Shown one piece after another: positions 22,178 to 31,591 of a stretch of DNA of 64,000 nucleotides; position 1 is the first letter of the stretch; each line of letters opens with the position of its first letter. A program made the position numbers and the translations under genes. The notes under the pieces were generated by a model. It was not told where the DNA came from. It did no database searches and saw only the letters and a program-made list of their open reading frames with translations. Source of the DNA: Rhabdophis nuchalis. Lineage: Eukaryota; Chordata; Lepidosauria; Squamata; Natricidae. Where the stretch lies: NCBI GenBank assembly GCA_039707465.1, contig CM077651.1, positions 16,782,019 to 16,846,018 of the forward strand. The letters run 5' to 3'.

Positions 22178-22197
22178 ATATATCTATCTATCTATCA
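22028..22197. repeat. (AC)n, GAGA and (ATCT)n microsatellite cluster
   Basis: AC run 22028-22047, AGACAGAG run to about 22083, then TCTATC units to 22197. The GATA strand is opposite to that of the 21018-21216 tract. Confidence 0.95.
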
Positions 22198-22711
22198 GCA
22201 CAGGCTTTCAACACACTGTTATTTTACCATTAAAAAAATAAAAATAAAGAACACACCTGGAATCCCTACTGTTTCTGCTTGTTGCCTATTTTGAAAGGAT
22301 GACAAATGGTCTTTTTAATCATCTCCATTTTCTGCTGTTTAACATTAAAGGAAGCTGCTGGGAAATGTTAGCCATCAATATTAGGTAAGGCGGATGGAAA
22401 TGATAGCTAGGTCTTTATTAGTGCCAAGGGCCAAACTATTAATAGAAGTCTTGCTCTAATGGCTAGAAGCTCTCATGACCTCAATGGGAGAAACCAGGCT
22501 AAAGTCAAGCTCAAGTTCTTTTGTACAGCAGGGTTCTTCTCAACTAGCTCCAGGGCTACCTTTTAAATATGAATCATGATAAATACAATAGAAAAGAAAT
22601 GGAACTTGAGAGTTTTCTTGGAATTTAGGGATGAAAATGTCCAGGTTTTTGTTGGTGTGCCAGTTCCAGTCCCATTTGGAATGCAAGGGAAACACTGTTA
22701 TTAATTAGAAT
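22198..22711. other. No recognised feature
   Basis: Unassigned sequence between the microsatellite and an LTR-like block. Confidence 0.5.
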
Positions 22712-23443
22712 ACCATTGTGATGACCCATGGCATGGCACAGAGATAACACAATCAGCTGGCAGTTCAAACCATCCCTTTATTGCTCCACATTTCCCCAAA
22801 CACTTCCCCTTTTCTGGCAAGTCCCAGAGCAGAGTGATAACAAACCCCATACAAACCTCAAGCAAATCTCTGGCTGCAATTAGTCCAGCCCAGTGCTCTC
22901 TGCACCAAGGCTGCATGGCAATAAATCCCAAATGTATTTGGCAAAACAAGAGCAAATCAAGGAGTTTAGGGAGCAAAAGATCCAGGTAGTTATTCCAGAA
23001 CGCTAAAAAGAATGCAAGGACTCTTGGCAAGTTCAAACATCTGCACGCAACACTCCAGGAACTCAGTGTTTGTTCCTGAAAAATGCCCCTCCCCCACAGC
23101 ATCTCCTTAAGTCTTACATCCCAGGTGTGCCTGGGGAATATGGGTGGGACACTCTCCTCCTGCTCCGTCTCTGCTGATCATGCCTTCTCTGCACTCTCCG
23201 AGCCCTTGCATCAGGAGGGGGTGGTTCTTGCTCCTCCTCTGAGCTCTGCCTCTCCTGTTCTTCCTGCCTCTGTTGCCCCCTACCTGCAGGCCTTAATAAT
23301 TCTGAAAAGCCTTAACTGGACAGACTCTGCCCTTTCCCAATTTCCTCTAAAGCCAATGGAGCTTCCTTCTCAATCGCTGTCAGTTCTTCTTCCAGCTCAT
23401 CTTCCCCCACAGATTCAGACTCTGATGAGGGCATGACAAACAT
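22712..23443 (-). mobile_element. Candidate solo LTR, 722 bp
   Basis: On the minus strand the block at 23438-22717 starts TGTCATGCCC and ends GGTCATCACA. It has AATAAA at about 22776-22781 in that orientation. The 5-bp flanks ACCAT (22712-22716) and AACAT (23439-23443) match at 4 of 5. A short acidic open segment near the start is probably not coding. No internal retroviral or gypsy genes are adjacent. Confidence 0.55.
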
Positions 23444-23479
23444 GGCCCATGTCAACAGCACATTATGTGTGTGCTTAAG

Positions 23480-23640
23480 ATCCTGCACTGATTACCTATA
23501 AGCTTATCCATAGAGTTCAGAAAGTGGATTTTTGGCCTACAAACGCTTTTTTGGCTTGGCACCGAGTTACCTTTAGGTCTATTTTCTTTATCTAGAACAA
23601 ACTCATCTGGTTCATTCATTATGCAGAAATATGTTTGTAT
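23480..23640 (+). pseudogene. Old LINE carboxy-terminal scrap
   Basis: Degenerate plus-strand reading gives an LHWLP...IEFRKW...LFWLGTELP pattern like the LHWLPV-FKVL-FKALHG block of L2/Rex1-type LINEs. Stops are present. The assignment is weak. Confidence 0.4.
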
Positions 23641-24140
23641 CCTGCATTTTTGTGGTGTTGCATTCAGTTTTGGTCACCACACTATAAAAAAGATGCTGAG
23701 GCTCTAGAAAGAGTGCAGACAAGAACAACCAGAATTATGAGGGGACAGTCTCCCCTGACTGGAGACTAAAACATATGAAGAACAGTTGAGGGAACTGGGC
23801 ATGGTTAATCTAGTGAAGAGAAGGACCAGGGGAACATGATAGCAGTGTTCCAATATTTGAGGGGCTGCCACAGAGAGGATGGGGTCAAGCTATTTTCCAA
23901 AGCACCTGAAGACCAGACAAGGAATAATTGATGGAAACTGATCAAGGAGAGATTCAACCTAGAAATGAGGAGAAATGTTTTGACAGTGAGAAAAATCAAC
24001 CAATGAAAGAGCTTGCCTTCAGAAGTTGTGGGAGCTTCATCTCTTTCAAGAAGACTGCCATTTGTCAGAAATGGTGTAAGGTCTCCAGCTTGAGCAGGGC
24101 ATTGGACTAGATGACCTATAAGTCTCTTAAACCTCTGTTA
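23641..24140 (+). mobile_element. CR1 LINE 3' fragment
   Basis: Plus-strand CR1: TTCAGTTTTGGTCACCAC, AGAAAGAGTGCAGACAAGAA and GAAGAACAGTTGAGGGAACT motifs, then the GCATTGGACTAGATGACCT 3' end. The frame is broken. There is no pentanucleotide tail. Confidence 0.85.
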
Positions 24141-24625
24141 ATCGGTTAAAAGAATTCAAGATATATTGTTTCTCCACCATTGTTCCAAATTTATAGTATA
24201 TTCTCTCTTTGAATATTAGGCCTGACCCCAGTGTAATGGTCTTCTGGAAAACTGAATTGTCCCAGAGGGCTTTTGGTGGTTGATGTCTAATGGTAGCAGA
24301 TGAAGTTAACGGATTATACTGAATCCCTTTAAAATGAGATACTAGGACAATAGAAACATTTATAAAACTAATATATATTCAGGAATTGATTCCAGTAGAA
24401 AATGAAATAATCAGAGGCAATAGATCAGCTCTAAAAGAGAAAGATTCTAGGCACAGATGAAAAACCCACTCAACTATTTAAAGCTGTAGGGGAAAAAAGA
24501 AAATTACATTTCTATGTATTAACATCTCTATATTAACAAATATTGAACAAGACTGCATGCTCTAGTTATTAGAAAAGGTTAGAAAAGAAAAAGTACAGAT
24601 TATTGATCCACTGCACATAGAAAGG
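24141..24625. other. No recognised feature
   Basis: AT-rich sequence without assignable elements. Confidence 0.5.
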
Positions 24626-24850
24626 TAGTGCACTATAGTGGTTAAAATGTACAATTGGTACTAGGAAGTGCCAGGTTCTAATCCACCCACAGCCATCAAA
24701 GGGATTTGGGTAAATTTGGGCCAGTCATTTTTTCTCAGGCCAACCCATTTCACAGGGCTATTATTTTGAAGCAAAGAGGAGGAGGAAAGTACGTTGGAGC
24801 TGTTCTCCATCTTGAACTATTTGTAAAAATAATAAAGGTGGGATGTAAAT
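24626..24850 (+). mobile_element. tRNA-derived SINE (second type)
   Basis: A box A-like TATAGTGGTTAAAATGT and box B-like GGTTCTAATCC are followed by a body with GGGCCAGTCATTTTTTCTCA, CCAACCCATTTCACAGGGCT and a 3' end AAAAATAATAAAGGTGGGAT. I recognise this architecture from reptile tRNA SINEs; the family name is not certain. Confidence 0.8.
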
Positions 24851-25258
24851 CAAAATGACACTACAGAGCACTGCACACCAACTAGACAGAAGAACAGTTT
24901 TTCCCAAATGCCATCACTCTGCTAAACAAATATTTCCCTCAACACTGTCACACTATTTACTAAGTCTGCATTACTATTAATCTTCTCATCTCCTCCCACT
25001 TATGACTGTACGACTGTAACTTTGTTGCTTGTATCCTTACGATTTATATTGATTGTTTTCTAATAGGATTTGATTGTACCCCATGACTATCATTAAGTGT
25101 TGTACCTTATGAGTATATCTTTTCTTTTATGTACACTGAGAGCATATGCACCAAGAGAAATTCCTTGTGTCCAATCACACTTGGTCAGTAAATAATTCTA
25201 TTTTATTCTGTTCTGTTCTGTTCTGTTCTGTTCCTATTCCTATTCCTATTCCTATTCT
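24851..25258 (+). mobile_element. L3-like LINE 3' end with TTCTG/TTCCTA tail
   Basis: The third copy of the 2222-2760 family, here on plus, starting directly after the SINE. The 3' end is GTCCAATCACACTTGGTCAG, followed by TTCTG units and then TATTCC units at 25200-25257. An SFFP-like reading (AGTTTTTCCCAAATGCCATC) precedes the UTR. Confidence 0.75.
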
Positions 25259-26524
25259 AAATTATATAAATAAATAAAACATGCTGAAAAAGCAAGATAA
25301 ATAAAATAGATGCCAGAAATTATGGATTTTAAGATTTAAGTACCATGGACTGCTTGAAAAATCAATCAAATGGTCCTGAATCAAATAAAGGTTTACTGGT
25401 TTATTGAGATGACCATCAGAAAGTGAAAGCTCATACACTTTGAGCAAGGGACCTGAGCAGATGATGAATTAGAGGGAAACATCTCATTGGTAAAATTGAA
25501 GAAAATAACTGACAAGATCAAAAAGATCAGACAAATTTTCTTGCATGAGTTTTAGGTTAGGTCAAGGTGGTAGAATTTTGCTGATTTGTAAAATTGATTG
25601 GGCAACCATCTTACCTTGGAGTAACTCAATATCTTGAATAACTATCTTTGTTTAATGAAATGTATATGCCTCCCATCTCACTGACAAGTGACTCTGGCTA
25701 ACTGTAAGCGAGTGAGTGGTGATTGTAGGTGTAATTAATAAGATAGAAAGAGTGAATGACTATTTTAAAGCATGTTTAGTTTTTCCTCTTTGTGTTTTTA
25801 AAACAATTAGAAAACAAATTGCTACCCCTTTTCCATTGCACTGATTCCCTTTTTTTAATGATGTTATAGGCTATATAACTGCATACCAATCTAAAATATT
25901 CAGTTTGAAAAACTTTGGTAAATATCCTTTTGCAAATCCATAGTGAACATATATAAACTACTTAACAGCTCTCTGATAGCTTGATTTATCTATCCATAGA
26001 GTATGCTGGCATGGGTTTGCCATAAAATGACATTTGAAAAAGGCACTTGTTAATTGTTAATATCCACTGAACAATGACACCCCTCTGAGGTGAACAGAAG
26101 GGCTTTGATCATAAAAGACTCACAGAGGCGTGGCTTCAGCCAGACATATTCAAATGTTCAGTTGAATATTTAGGAGGCAGTTAAATGGAGCCTCAAGGGC
26201 ACAGGATTTTGCCAAGTAATTTGCTCTTCAGATAGCTTGGAATCAATGTCTTCTAAGGTGTCCAAGAGATGAAGGGAAAAATTAATAGGATAGTTAAGCT
26301 GGCCAGAATCCATTGTGAGAAGTTCAAGCAATTCTATTTGCATGCAAATTTGCTATCTGGTGTACAACTCAGGGAGGAAGAAAGCAATGGGTTAAAGAAG
26401 TGTCCTCTTTGCATATTGTCCCACTCCAAATCTTTCCTCTTGAAGGAACTCTCTTGAACGTTTTCCTGCATCCTTTGATGGGTAAAGATTCACAGAGATT
26501 GTAAACATCCCAGGCCACTAAATT
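25259..26524. other. No recognised feature
   Basis: 1.27 kb of AT-rich DNA with no repeat or gene that I recognise. Confidence 0.5.
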
Positions 26525-29030
26525 AAATTCAGGGCCCCACCCACGAGGGTGGACATACGCCGGACCTCATCTTCGTCTCGGGCCAATGGAAAAGTGATCT
26601 GGGTACAGTCATCACACCCTTGTCATGGTCAGACCACTCACTTCTCCGGCTCGACTTTCCGACCGCTGCTCCCCTCCGCGGGGAGGCGGAACCAGAGTCA
26701 CCAATCTGGTACCGCCCCAGGCGCTTGATGGACCCGGATGGGTTCCAGACAGCGCTTGGGCCATTTCCTGTATCCCTGACCCGCGCCCCGATGGAGGACC
26801 TCACGGCCGCATGGAATAGTGCAGCCGTGGGAGCCTTAGATCGGGTCGTGCCCTTGCGGCCTCTCTTGCGGCGGCGAACCACCCTGGCTCCTTGGTTCAC
26901 TGAGGAGCTGCGGGTGATGAAACGCCGCAAGAGATGCCTAGAGAGAAGATGGAGGGCTAGCCGCTCTGAATCTGACCGGACACAGGTAAGAGCCCATTTA
27001 CGGACTTACATTGTGGCGCTGAGGGTGGCCAAACGTCATCATTGTGCCACTCTCATAGCATCCGCAGAAAACCGCCCTGCCGCCCTGTTTAGGGTGACCC
27101 GCTCCCTCCTTCAACAGAGGGAGCGGGAAGCCCCGCTACAGGGTAGAGCAGAGGAATTTGTGATTTTTCTGCAGGAGAAAACCGCCCAGATACAGAGTGA
27201 GCTAACCCCCATTCATGGCCCAGTGGGATGCCACGGGGGAGATCTTGTTTGGGAGGAGTTTGACTCCGTTACTTCCGAGGATATGGACAGGCTACGTGGG
27301 CGACTGCGAGCCACCACATGTTTATTGGATCCGTGCCCCTCCTGGCTTGTACTGGCATCCTGGGAGGTGACACGAGGCTGGCTCCAAGAGGTTGTCAACG
27401 CATCCTTGAGTGAGGGCTCCTTGCCTGCCTCCCTAAAAGAGGCCATGGTGAGGCCCCTCCTCAAGAAGCCCTCTTTGGACCCAGCTCTTTTGAACAACTA
27501 CCGTCCAGTCTCCAACCTTCCCTTCTTGGCGAAGGTTGTTGAGAGTGTGGTGGCACAACAGTTTCCCCGTCACCTGGAGGAAGTTGACTATCTAGATCCG
27601 CGCCAGTCCGGCTTTCGGCCCGGGCATAGCACCGAGACGGCATTGGTCGCGTTGGTAGATGATCTCTGGAGGGCCAGAGATGGGGGATGTTCCTCCATCC
27701 TGGTCCTATTAGACCTCTCGGCGGCTTTCGATACCATCGACCATGGTATCCTATTGCATCGGCTGGGGGGGTTGGGGGTGGGAGGCACCGTTTTACGGTG
27801 GTTCTCCTCCTACCTCTCTGGCCGATCGCAATTTGTGCGGGCAGGAGAGCAGAGGTCGACCCCGAGACCCCTCACATGCGGGGTGCCTCAGGGGTCGGTC
27901 CTCTCGCCTCTCCTGTTTAACGCATACATGAAGCCGCTGGGCGAGATCATCCGTGGTTTTGGGGTAGAGTACCACCTGTACGCTGATGACACCCAGCTGT
28001 ACATATCTACCCCAAACCACCCCAACGATGCCGTAGCGGTGATGTGCCAGTGCCTGGAAGCCGTGCGGATCTGGATGGGAAGTAACGGACTTAGGCTCAA
28101 CCCGACCAAGACCGAGTGGCTGTGGTTTCCGGCTGCCCGATTCAACCAGCTCTCTCCAACGCTGGCCATAGGGGGCGAACATCTTGCCCCTGTGGATGGG
28201 GCGCGCAACTTGGGTGTCCTCCTGGATACCCGGCTGTCCATGGAAGATCAAGTGACAGCCGTGGCCAGGAGGGCGTTTTACCAGGTTCGCCTGGTACGCC
28301 AGTTGCGCCCCCTATTGGATCGGGACGCCCTTCGCACAGTCACTCATGCTCTCGTGACATCCCGACTGGATTATTGCAACTCTCTCTACATGGGGCTCCC
28401 CTTGAGGTGTACCCGGAGGCTTCAGTTGGTCCAGAATGCAGCCGCGCGAGCAATTATGGGCACCTCTAGGTTTGCCCATGTAACACCGCTGTTGCGCGAG
28501 CTGCACTGGCTACCTGTCGTCTTCCGGGTGCGCTTCAAGGTGTTAGTTACCATCTTCAAAGCGCTCCATGGCTCGGGACCTAGCTACCTGCGGGATCGGA
28601 TCCTGCCCCATACATCCTCACGGCCGATTCGCTCCCACAGAGAGGGACTTCTCCGGGTGCCGTCCACTAGACTTTGTCAGCGGGCGACGCCCAGGGGAAG
28701 GGCCTTCTCTGTGGCGGGCCCAGCCTTCTGGAATGACCTTCCCCCCGATATCAGGACAACCACGGACCTCCGCTCCTTCCGCTTAAAATTAAAGACGCAC
28801 TTTTTTCGTCTGGCCGGCCTTGGGTAGTCTCTTTTTAGGTCAGGGTTTTTTAGGGGTAATTTTTAGTTTAGTTATGGGTTTTAGCGCAGGATCTATTTAA
28901 TCTATTTTTAACTTTGTATTTTGTATTTGTTTGTGGTTTATTTGTATTTTTAATTGCCTGTGCCCCGCCTCGAGTCCCCTTGGGGAGAGAGAGCGGGATA
29001 TAAATTAAAATTATTATTATTATTATTAAA
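26525..29030 (+). mobile_element. L2-type LINE, 5'-truncated, coding part open
   Basis: The second-best copy of the family whose longest copy is 31370-35985. It begins inside the endonuclease domain and runs to a 3' UTR ending GAGTCCCCTTGGGGAGAGAG, with a (TTA)n tail at 29008-29028. No clear target duplication was seen, as is common for L2-group elements. It is inverted relative to the copy 2.3 kb downstream. Confidence 0.93.
26527..28827 (+). CDS. LINE ORF2 fragment: end of endonuclease plus reverse transcriptase
   Basis: The frame is open from the truncation point (in-frame TAA at 26524) to the stop at 28825-28827, about 766 codons, with no internal stop or frameshift. There is no natural start. 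It begins with the last endonuclease motifs (GGHTPDLIFVSG, then SDH). The RT core follows: NNYRPVSNLPFLAKVVES, FDTIDH, GVPQGSVLSPLLF, YADD (about 27981-27992) and LNPTKTEWLWF. The terminal LHWLP, ALHGSGPSYL and FSVAGPAFWNDLPP blocks end the frame. Relative to the full copy, a 9-bp in-frame deletion near 26602 removes three residues before the SDH motif. The RT would copy RNA by target-primed synthesis; without most of the endonuclease it is probably inactive. Confidence 0.9.
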   Translation: MQGPTHEGGHTPDLIFVSGQWKSDLGTVITPLSWSDHSLLRLDFPTAAPLRGEAEPESPIWYRPRRLMDPDGFQTALGPFPVSLTRAPMEDLTAAWNSAAVGALDRVVPLRPLLRRRTTLAPWFTEELRVMKRRKRCLERRWRASRSESDRTQVRAHLRTYIVALRVAKRHHCATLIASAENRPAALFRVTRSLLQQREREAPLQGRAEEFVIFLQEKTAQIQSELTPIHGPVGCHGGDLVWEEFDSVTSEDMDRLRGRLRATTCLLDPCPSWLVLASWEVTRGWLQEVVNASLSEGSLPASLKEAMVRPLLKKPSLDPALLNNYRPVSNLPFLAKVVESVVAQQFPRHLEEVDYLDPRQSGFRPGHSTETALVALVDDLWRARDGGCSSILVLLDLSAAFDTIDHGILLHRLGGLGVGGTVLRWFSSYLSGRSQFVRAGEQRSTPRPLTCGVPQGSVLSPLLFNAYMKPLGEIIRGFGVEYHLYADDTQLYISTPNHPNDAVAVMCQCLEAVRIWMGSNGLRLNPTKTEWLWFPAARFNQLSPTLAIGGEHLAPVDGARNLGVLLDTRLSMEDQVTAVARRAFYQVRLVRQLRPLLDRDALRTVTHALVTSRLDYCNSLYMGLPLRCTRRLQLVQNAAARAIMGTSRFAHVTPLLRELHWLPVVFRVRFKVLVTIFKALHGSGPSYLRDRILPHTSSRPIRSHREGLLRVPSTRLCQRATPRGRAFSVAGPAFWNDLPPDIRTTTDLRSFRLKLKTHFFRLAGLG

Positions 29031-29230
29031 TGACACTTCCTATGATTAACACCACTGATACCAAATGACCTTATTTCTGAATCAATATGGGCATCTCAGA
29101 GCAATTCTACATCAGTCGTAGATGTGCTTATCATGAAATTTGTTCCTTTTCATTAACCTGCAATTAAACACACACGTCATAATTTTCAATTTGGGAAGTG
29201 TGTGCAAAGTAATCTGAAACCTACTTTTGA
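29031..29230. other. No recognised feature
   Basis: Short unassigned stretch. Confidence 0.5.
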
Positions 29231-29372
29231 AGTAACATAATTCAAGGGACCGTGTTTCTTTAGGTAGATAGTAGAATGGTCTCATTTAAGTCTGCCTGAC
29301 GACATAAGAAACTTCAGGTTTTCATTTAGTTCTGATTTAGGTCAGTATTATTTGGATCTACATTGCTCTAAG
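29231..29372 (+). repeat. Repeat copy with an empty MITE site
   Basis: About 140 bp match 39552-39600 plus 39880-39970, including ACTTCAGGTTTTCATTTAG. Here GAATGGTC occurs once (29274-29281); the other copy has it twice around a hAT MITE. The repeat family is unknown. Confidence 0.8.
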
Positions 29373-29395
29373 CAACTAGGAAGCTCGTTCTTTGG

Positions 29396-29444
<49 letters not shown>
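29396..29444. repeat. (TG)n microsatellite
   Basis: An uninterrupted TG run of about 24 units. Confidence 0.98.
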
Positions 29445-29446
<2 letters not shown>

Positions 29447-29489
29447 GGACTTACGACATCTCTTCCACTCATTGCAAGGGCATCTTTCA

Positions 29490-29590
29490 TATAGCCATTT
29501 GTCTGAAATGGTATAAGGTTTCTGGAGGGGGGTTGGACTAGAAGACCTACAAGGTCCCTTCCAACTCTGCTATTGTATTGTATTGTATAT
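29490..29590 (+). mobile_element. CR1 LINE 3' tip
   Basis: Only the last 100 bp: CCATTTGTCTGAAATGGTAT, GGTTGGACTAGAAGACC, CCCTTCCAACTCTGCTATTG, then a TATTG tail. Confidence 0.85.
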
Positions 29591-29799
29591 GGTGCAGCAA
29601 CCATCCACTTGAATGATTTCTTTTTAGAAAACAAAAGCACCAACAAATAAACAAAATTTCCAATCCTTAGAACACATTTTAAAAGTCCATTAAGATTCCA
29701 AATAGTAATTATGTTCAGATCCATGTAACAATCTTGGTGGTATGGATCACAGATTCAAAGCAAATAAATATTTCAAAGAAATCTTCCATGGAAAAGATG

Positions 29800-29913
29800 A
29801 TAGACAGACAATAGACAGACAGACAGAAGACATAAAGGGGGAGAGAGATGATGCATGGTAGATAAAATAGATGATAGATAGATAATAGATGGATGGGTGG
29901 ATGGATAGAGAGA

Positions 29914-29980
<67 letters not shown>
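29800..29980. repeat. GACA/GATA then (GA)n microsatellite
   Basis: GACAGACA and GATAGAT units from 29802, then GA dinucleotides from 29919 to 29980. Confidence 0.95.
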
Positions 29981-29984
<4 letters not shown>

Positions 29985-30010
29985 CACATTTTCTCTTCTA
30001 GATCTGAATA

Positions 30011-30094
30011 TTAAGTTATATATGTGACTAATTCCATGAATTCTATTGAAAATTAAATTATATATGTGACTAATTCCATGAATTCTATTGAAAA
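30011..30094. repeat. 42-bp tandem duplication
   Basis: 30011-30052 and 30053-30094 are identical except for one base (position 5 of the unit, G/A). The unit contains ATTCCATGAATTC; an inverted GGAATTCATGGAAT follows at 30109-30122. Confidence 0.95.
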
Positions 30095-30122
30095 GGCAAA
30101 AACAATTATGGAATTCATGGAA

Positions 30123-30440
30123 TACAGATGATCCCCCCCCCCCTGCATTTATTCAAAACAAAGGTTATTCAAAACAAAACTGGTCCATGTATCAAGGTAG
30201 CTTAATCAGCAGAAATACAAATAGCAGCTTCCGGAGGCTAATTGTCATCAGCACTCTTCCTTCTTAATCAGACAGACAAATGCTATTTTCCCTCTACCAG
30301 CAATTTCTATGCTTTGCATCTAGATCAAGATATGCATCTATCTGCACCTTTGTTGCATTTCTGCAGAATTGTCCCAGCGTGACTGAATTCTTCTAGCACT
30401 GGAGGTATATTTAGATTTCTAAGGATAGCAATTAACTCAG
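30123..30440. other. No recognised feature
   Basis: Unassigned sequence with a short C run near 30134. Confidence 0.5.
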
Positions 30441-30913
30441 AGAAACAGAATCGTGAAGACTTTTATGGGGGTTTTTATGTAGTGAAACTATTTACAACAA
30501 ATATTTACAGCAGGTACATGCAACACAATCCTGTGTTTTATCCTCTGCCAGGTTTCCTTTTAAATCTTTCTCCCAAATACTATTCCCCTCTAGTTCTCAA
30601 AACTAGAGGGGAATAGTTACAGTAACTGCTAACTGCTTCATTCCTTTCCCCTTTACCTTGTTTCTCTTGCCTTTTTCAGGGGCTTATCAGGAGAAAGGGA
30701 AAGGAATGTGCTGGGTTTTCTCCAGGTGTGTTTTCTCTATACAGGTGTGCTCTTCAATCCACTCAGCCAATTACTTTCTACTCTAGTGGGGGGAGAATCT
30801 CTCTCGGGATTTTCTTCCAAGTCCTTCCCCAGAGAATAAGACTTCATCACTGATAGCCATCTCACTTCTTCCTGTCTTGGGTTTTCTGTAACCAGCTAAG
30901 TCTCTCCTTCACA
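30441..30913 (-). mobile_element. LTR-like block (tentative)
   Basis: Read on minus, this region has a TATA-like GATTTAAAAGG box and then a CATAAAAACCCCCATAAAAG segment before the presumed end near 30441, resembling an LTR. No defined TG/CA borders or target duplication were found. A perfect 16-bp hairpin lies inside at 30580-30616. Confidence 0.3.
30580..30616. repeat. Perfect 16-bp hairpin
   Basis: CTATTCCCCTCTAGTT (30580-30595) and its exact complement (30601-30616) flank a 5-base loop. There is no following T tract, so it is not a Pol III or bacterial-type terminator. Confidence 0.9.
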
Positions 30914-31190
30914 CTGAGGTGCAATTCAGCCTGTTCGGACTGGTTCGGGCAAACCAGTAGCTCCAACAATCAGCTGAGAGTGAATCGCTTTGCTCCGATG
31001 ATCAGTTGGGCCTGCCTACGTGCCCCTGTGCTTTACTGGCCTATATTTCCTGAGGCGCAAATTGCCACGCCTCAGCTCTTTTACTCACCCGGGCTGCAGT
31101 AGAAGGTAACTTTTTGAGCTGTTTCCAAATGCACTGCTTGTGCATGCACGCGAAGTGCCCACTTAGCGAATCGGTAGTCTCCCCAAGTCT
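30914..31190. mobile_element. Degenerate hAT MITE relative
   Basis: The left end CTGAGGTGCAATTCAGCCTG and right-hand GCGAATCGGTAGTC resemble the MITEs at 17198 and 54350. No intact right end or target duplication was found. Confidence 0.45.
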
Positions 31191-31591
31191 CCAGTCATAT
31201 TCATTCTCCAACTTCATTCTCCAACTTTTCTCTCACTCCATTTTGCATGGTCTTCTTCGCTCTTCTCCATCTGTTATGTATTGAATATGCATAGTTGTGT
31301 TAAGCCCTGCTAAAGTGAGACTAACCTTTAGATGACCCTAACTGTTAATTCCAACTGTTTTGGAGGGAATAATAATAATTTATAATAATTAATAATTTAA
31401 TAATAATAATAATTTTATTGTTTCTATACCGCCCCCTCTCCCCACGGGGACTCGGGGCGGTGCACAGGTAGCATAAAAACAATATATAACAACAATAAAT
31501 AAACAACAAAATTTAAAAGCCAATTAAATAAACCCTGTGCTAAAATCCCAATTAACTAAAACCTATTCTATAAAATCCCAAGGCAAGGAGG

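Noticed and set aside
23083..23436. Ser/Pro/Leu-rich 117-codon frame as a gene
   Set aside because: It lies on the opposite strand of the candidate LTR and has no domain.
30580..30616. Hairpin as a transcription terminator
   Set aside because: No T tract follows and the genome is eukaryotic.
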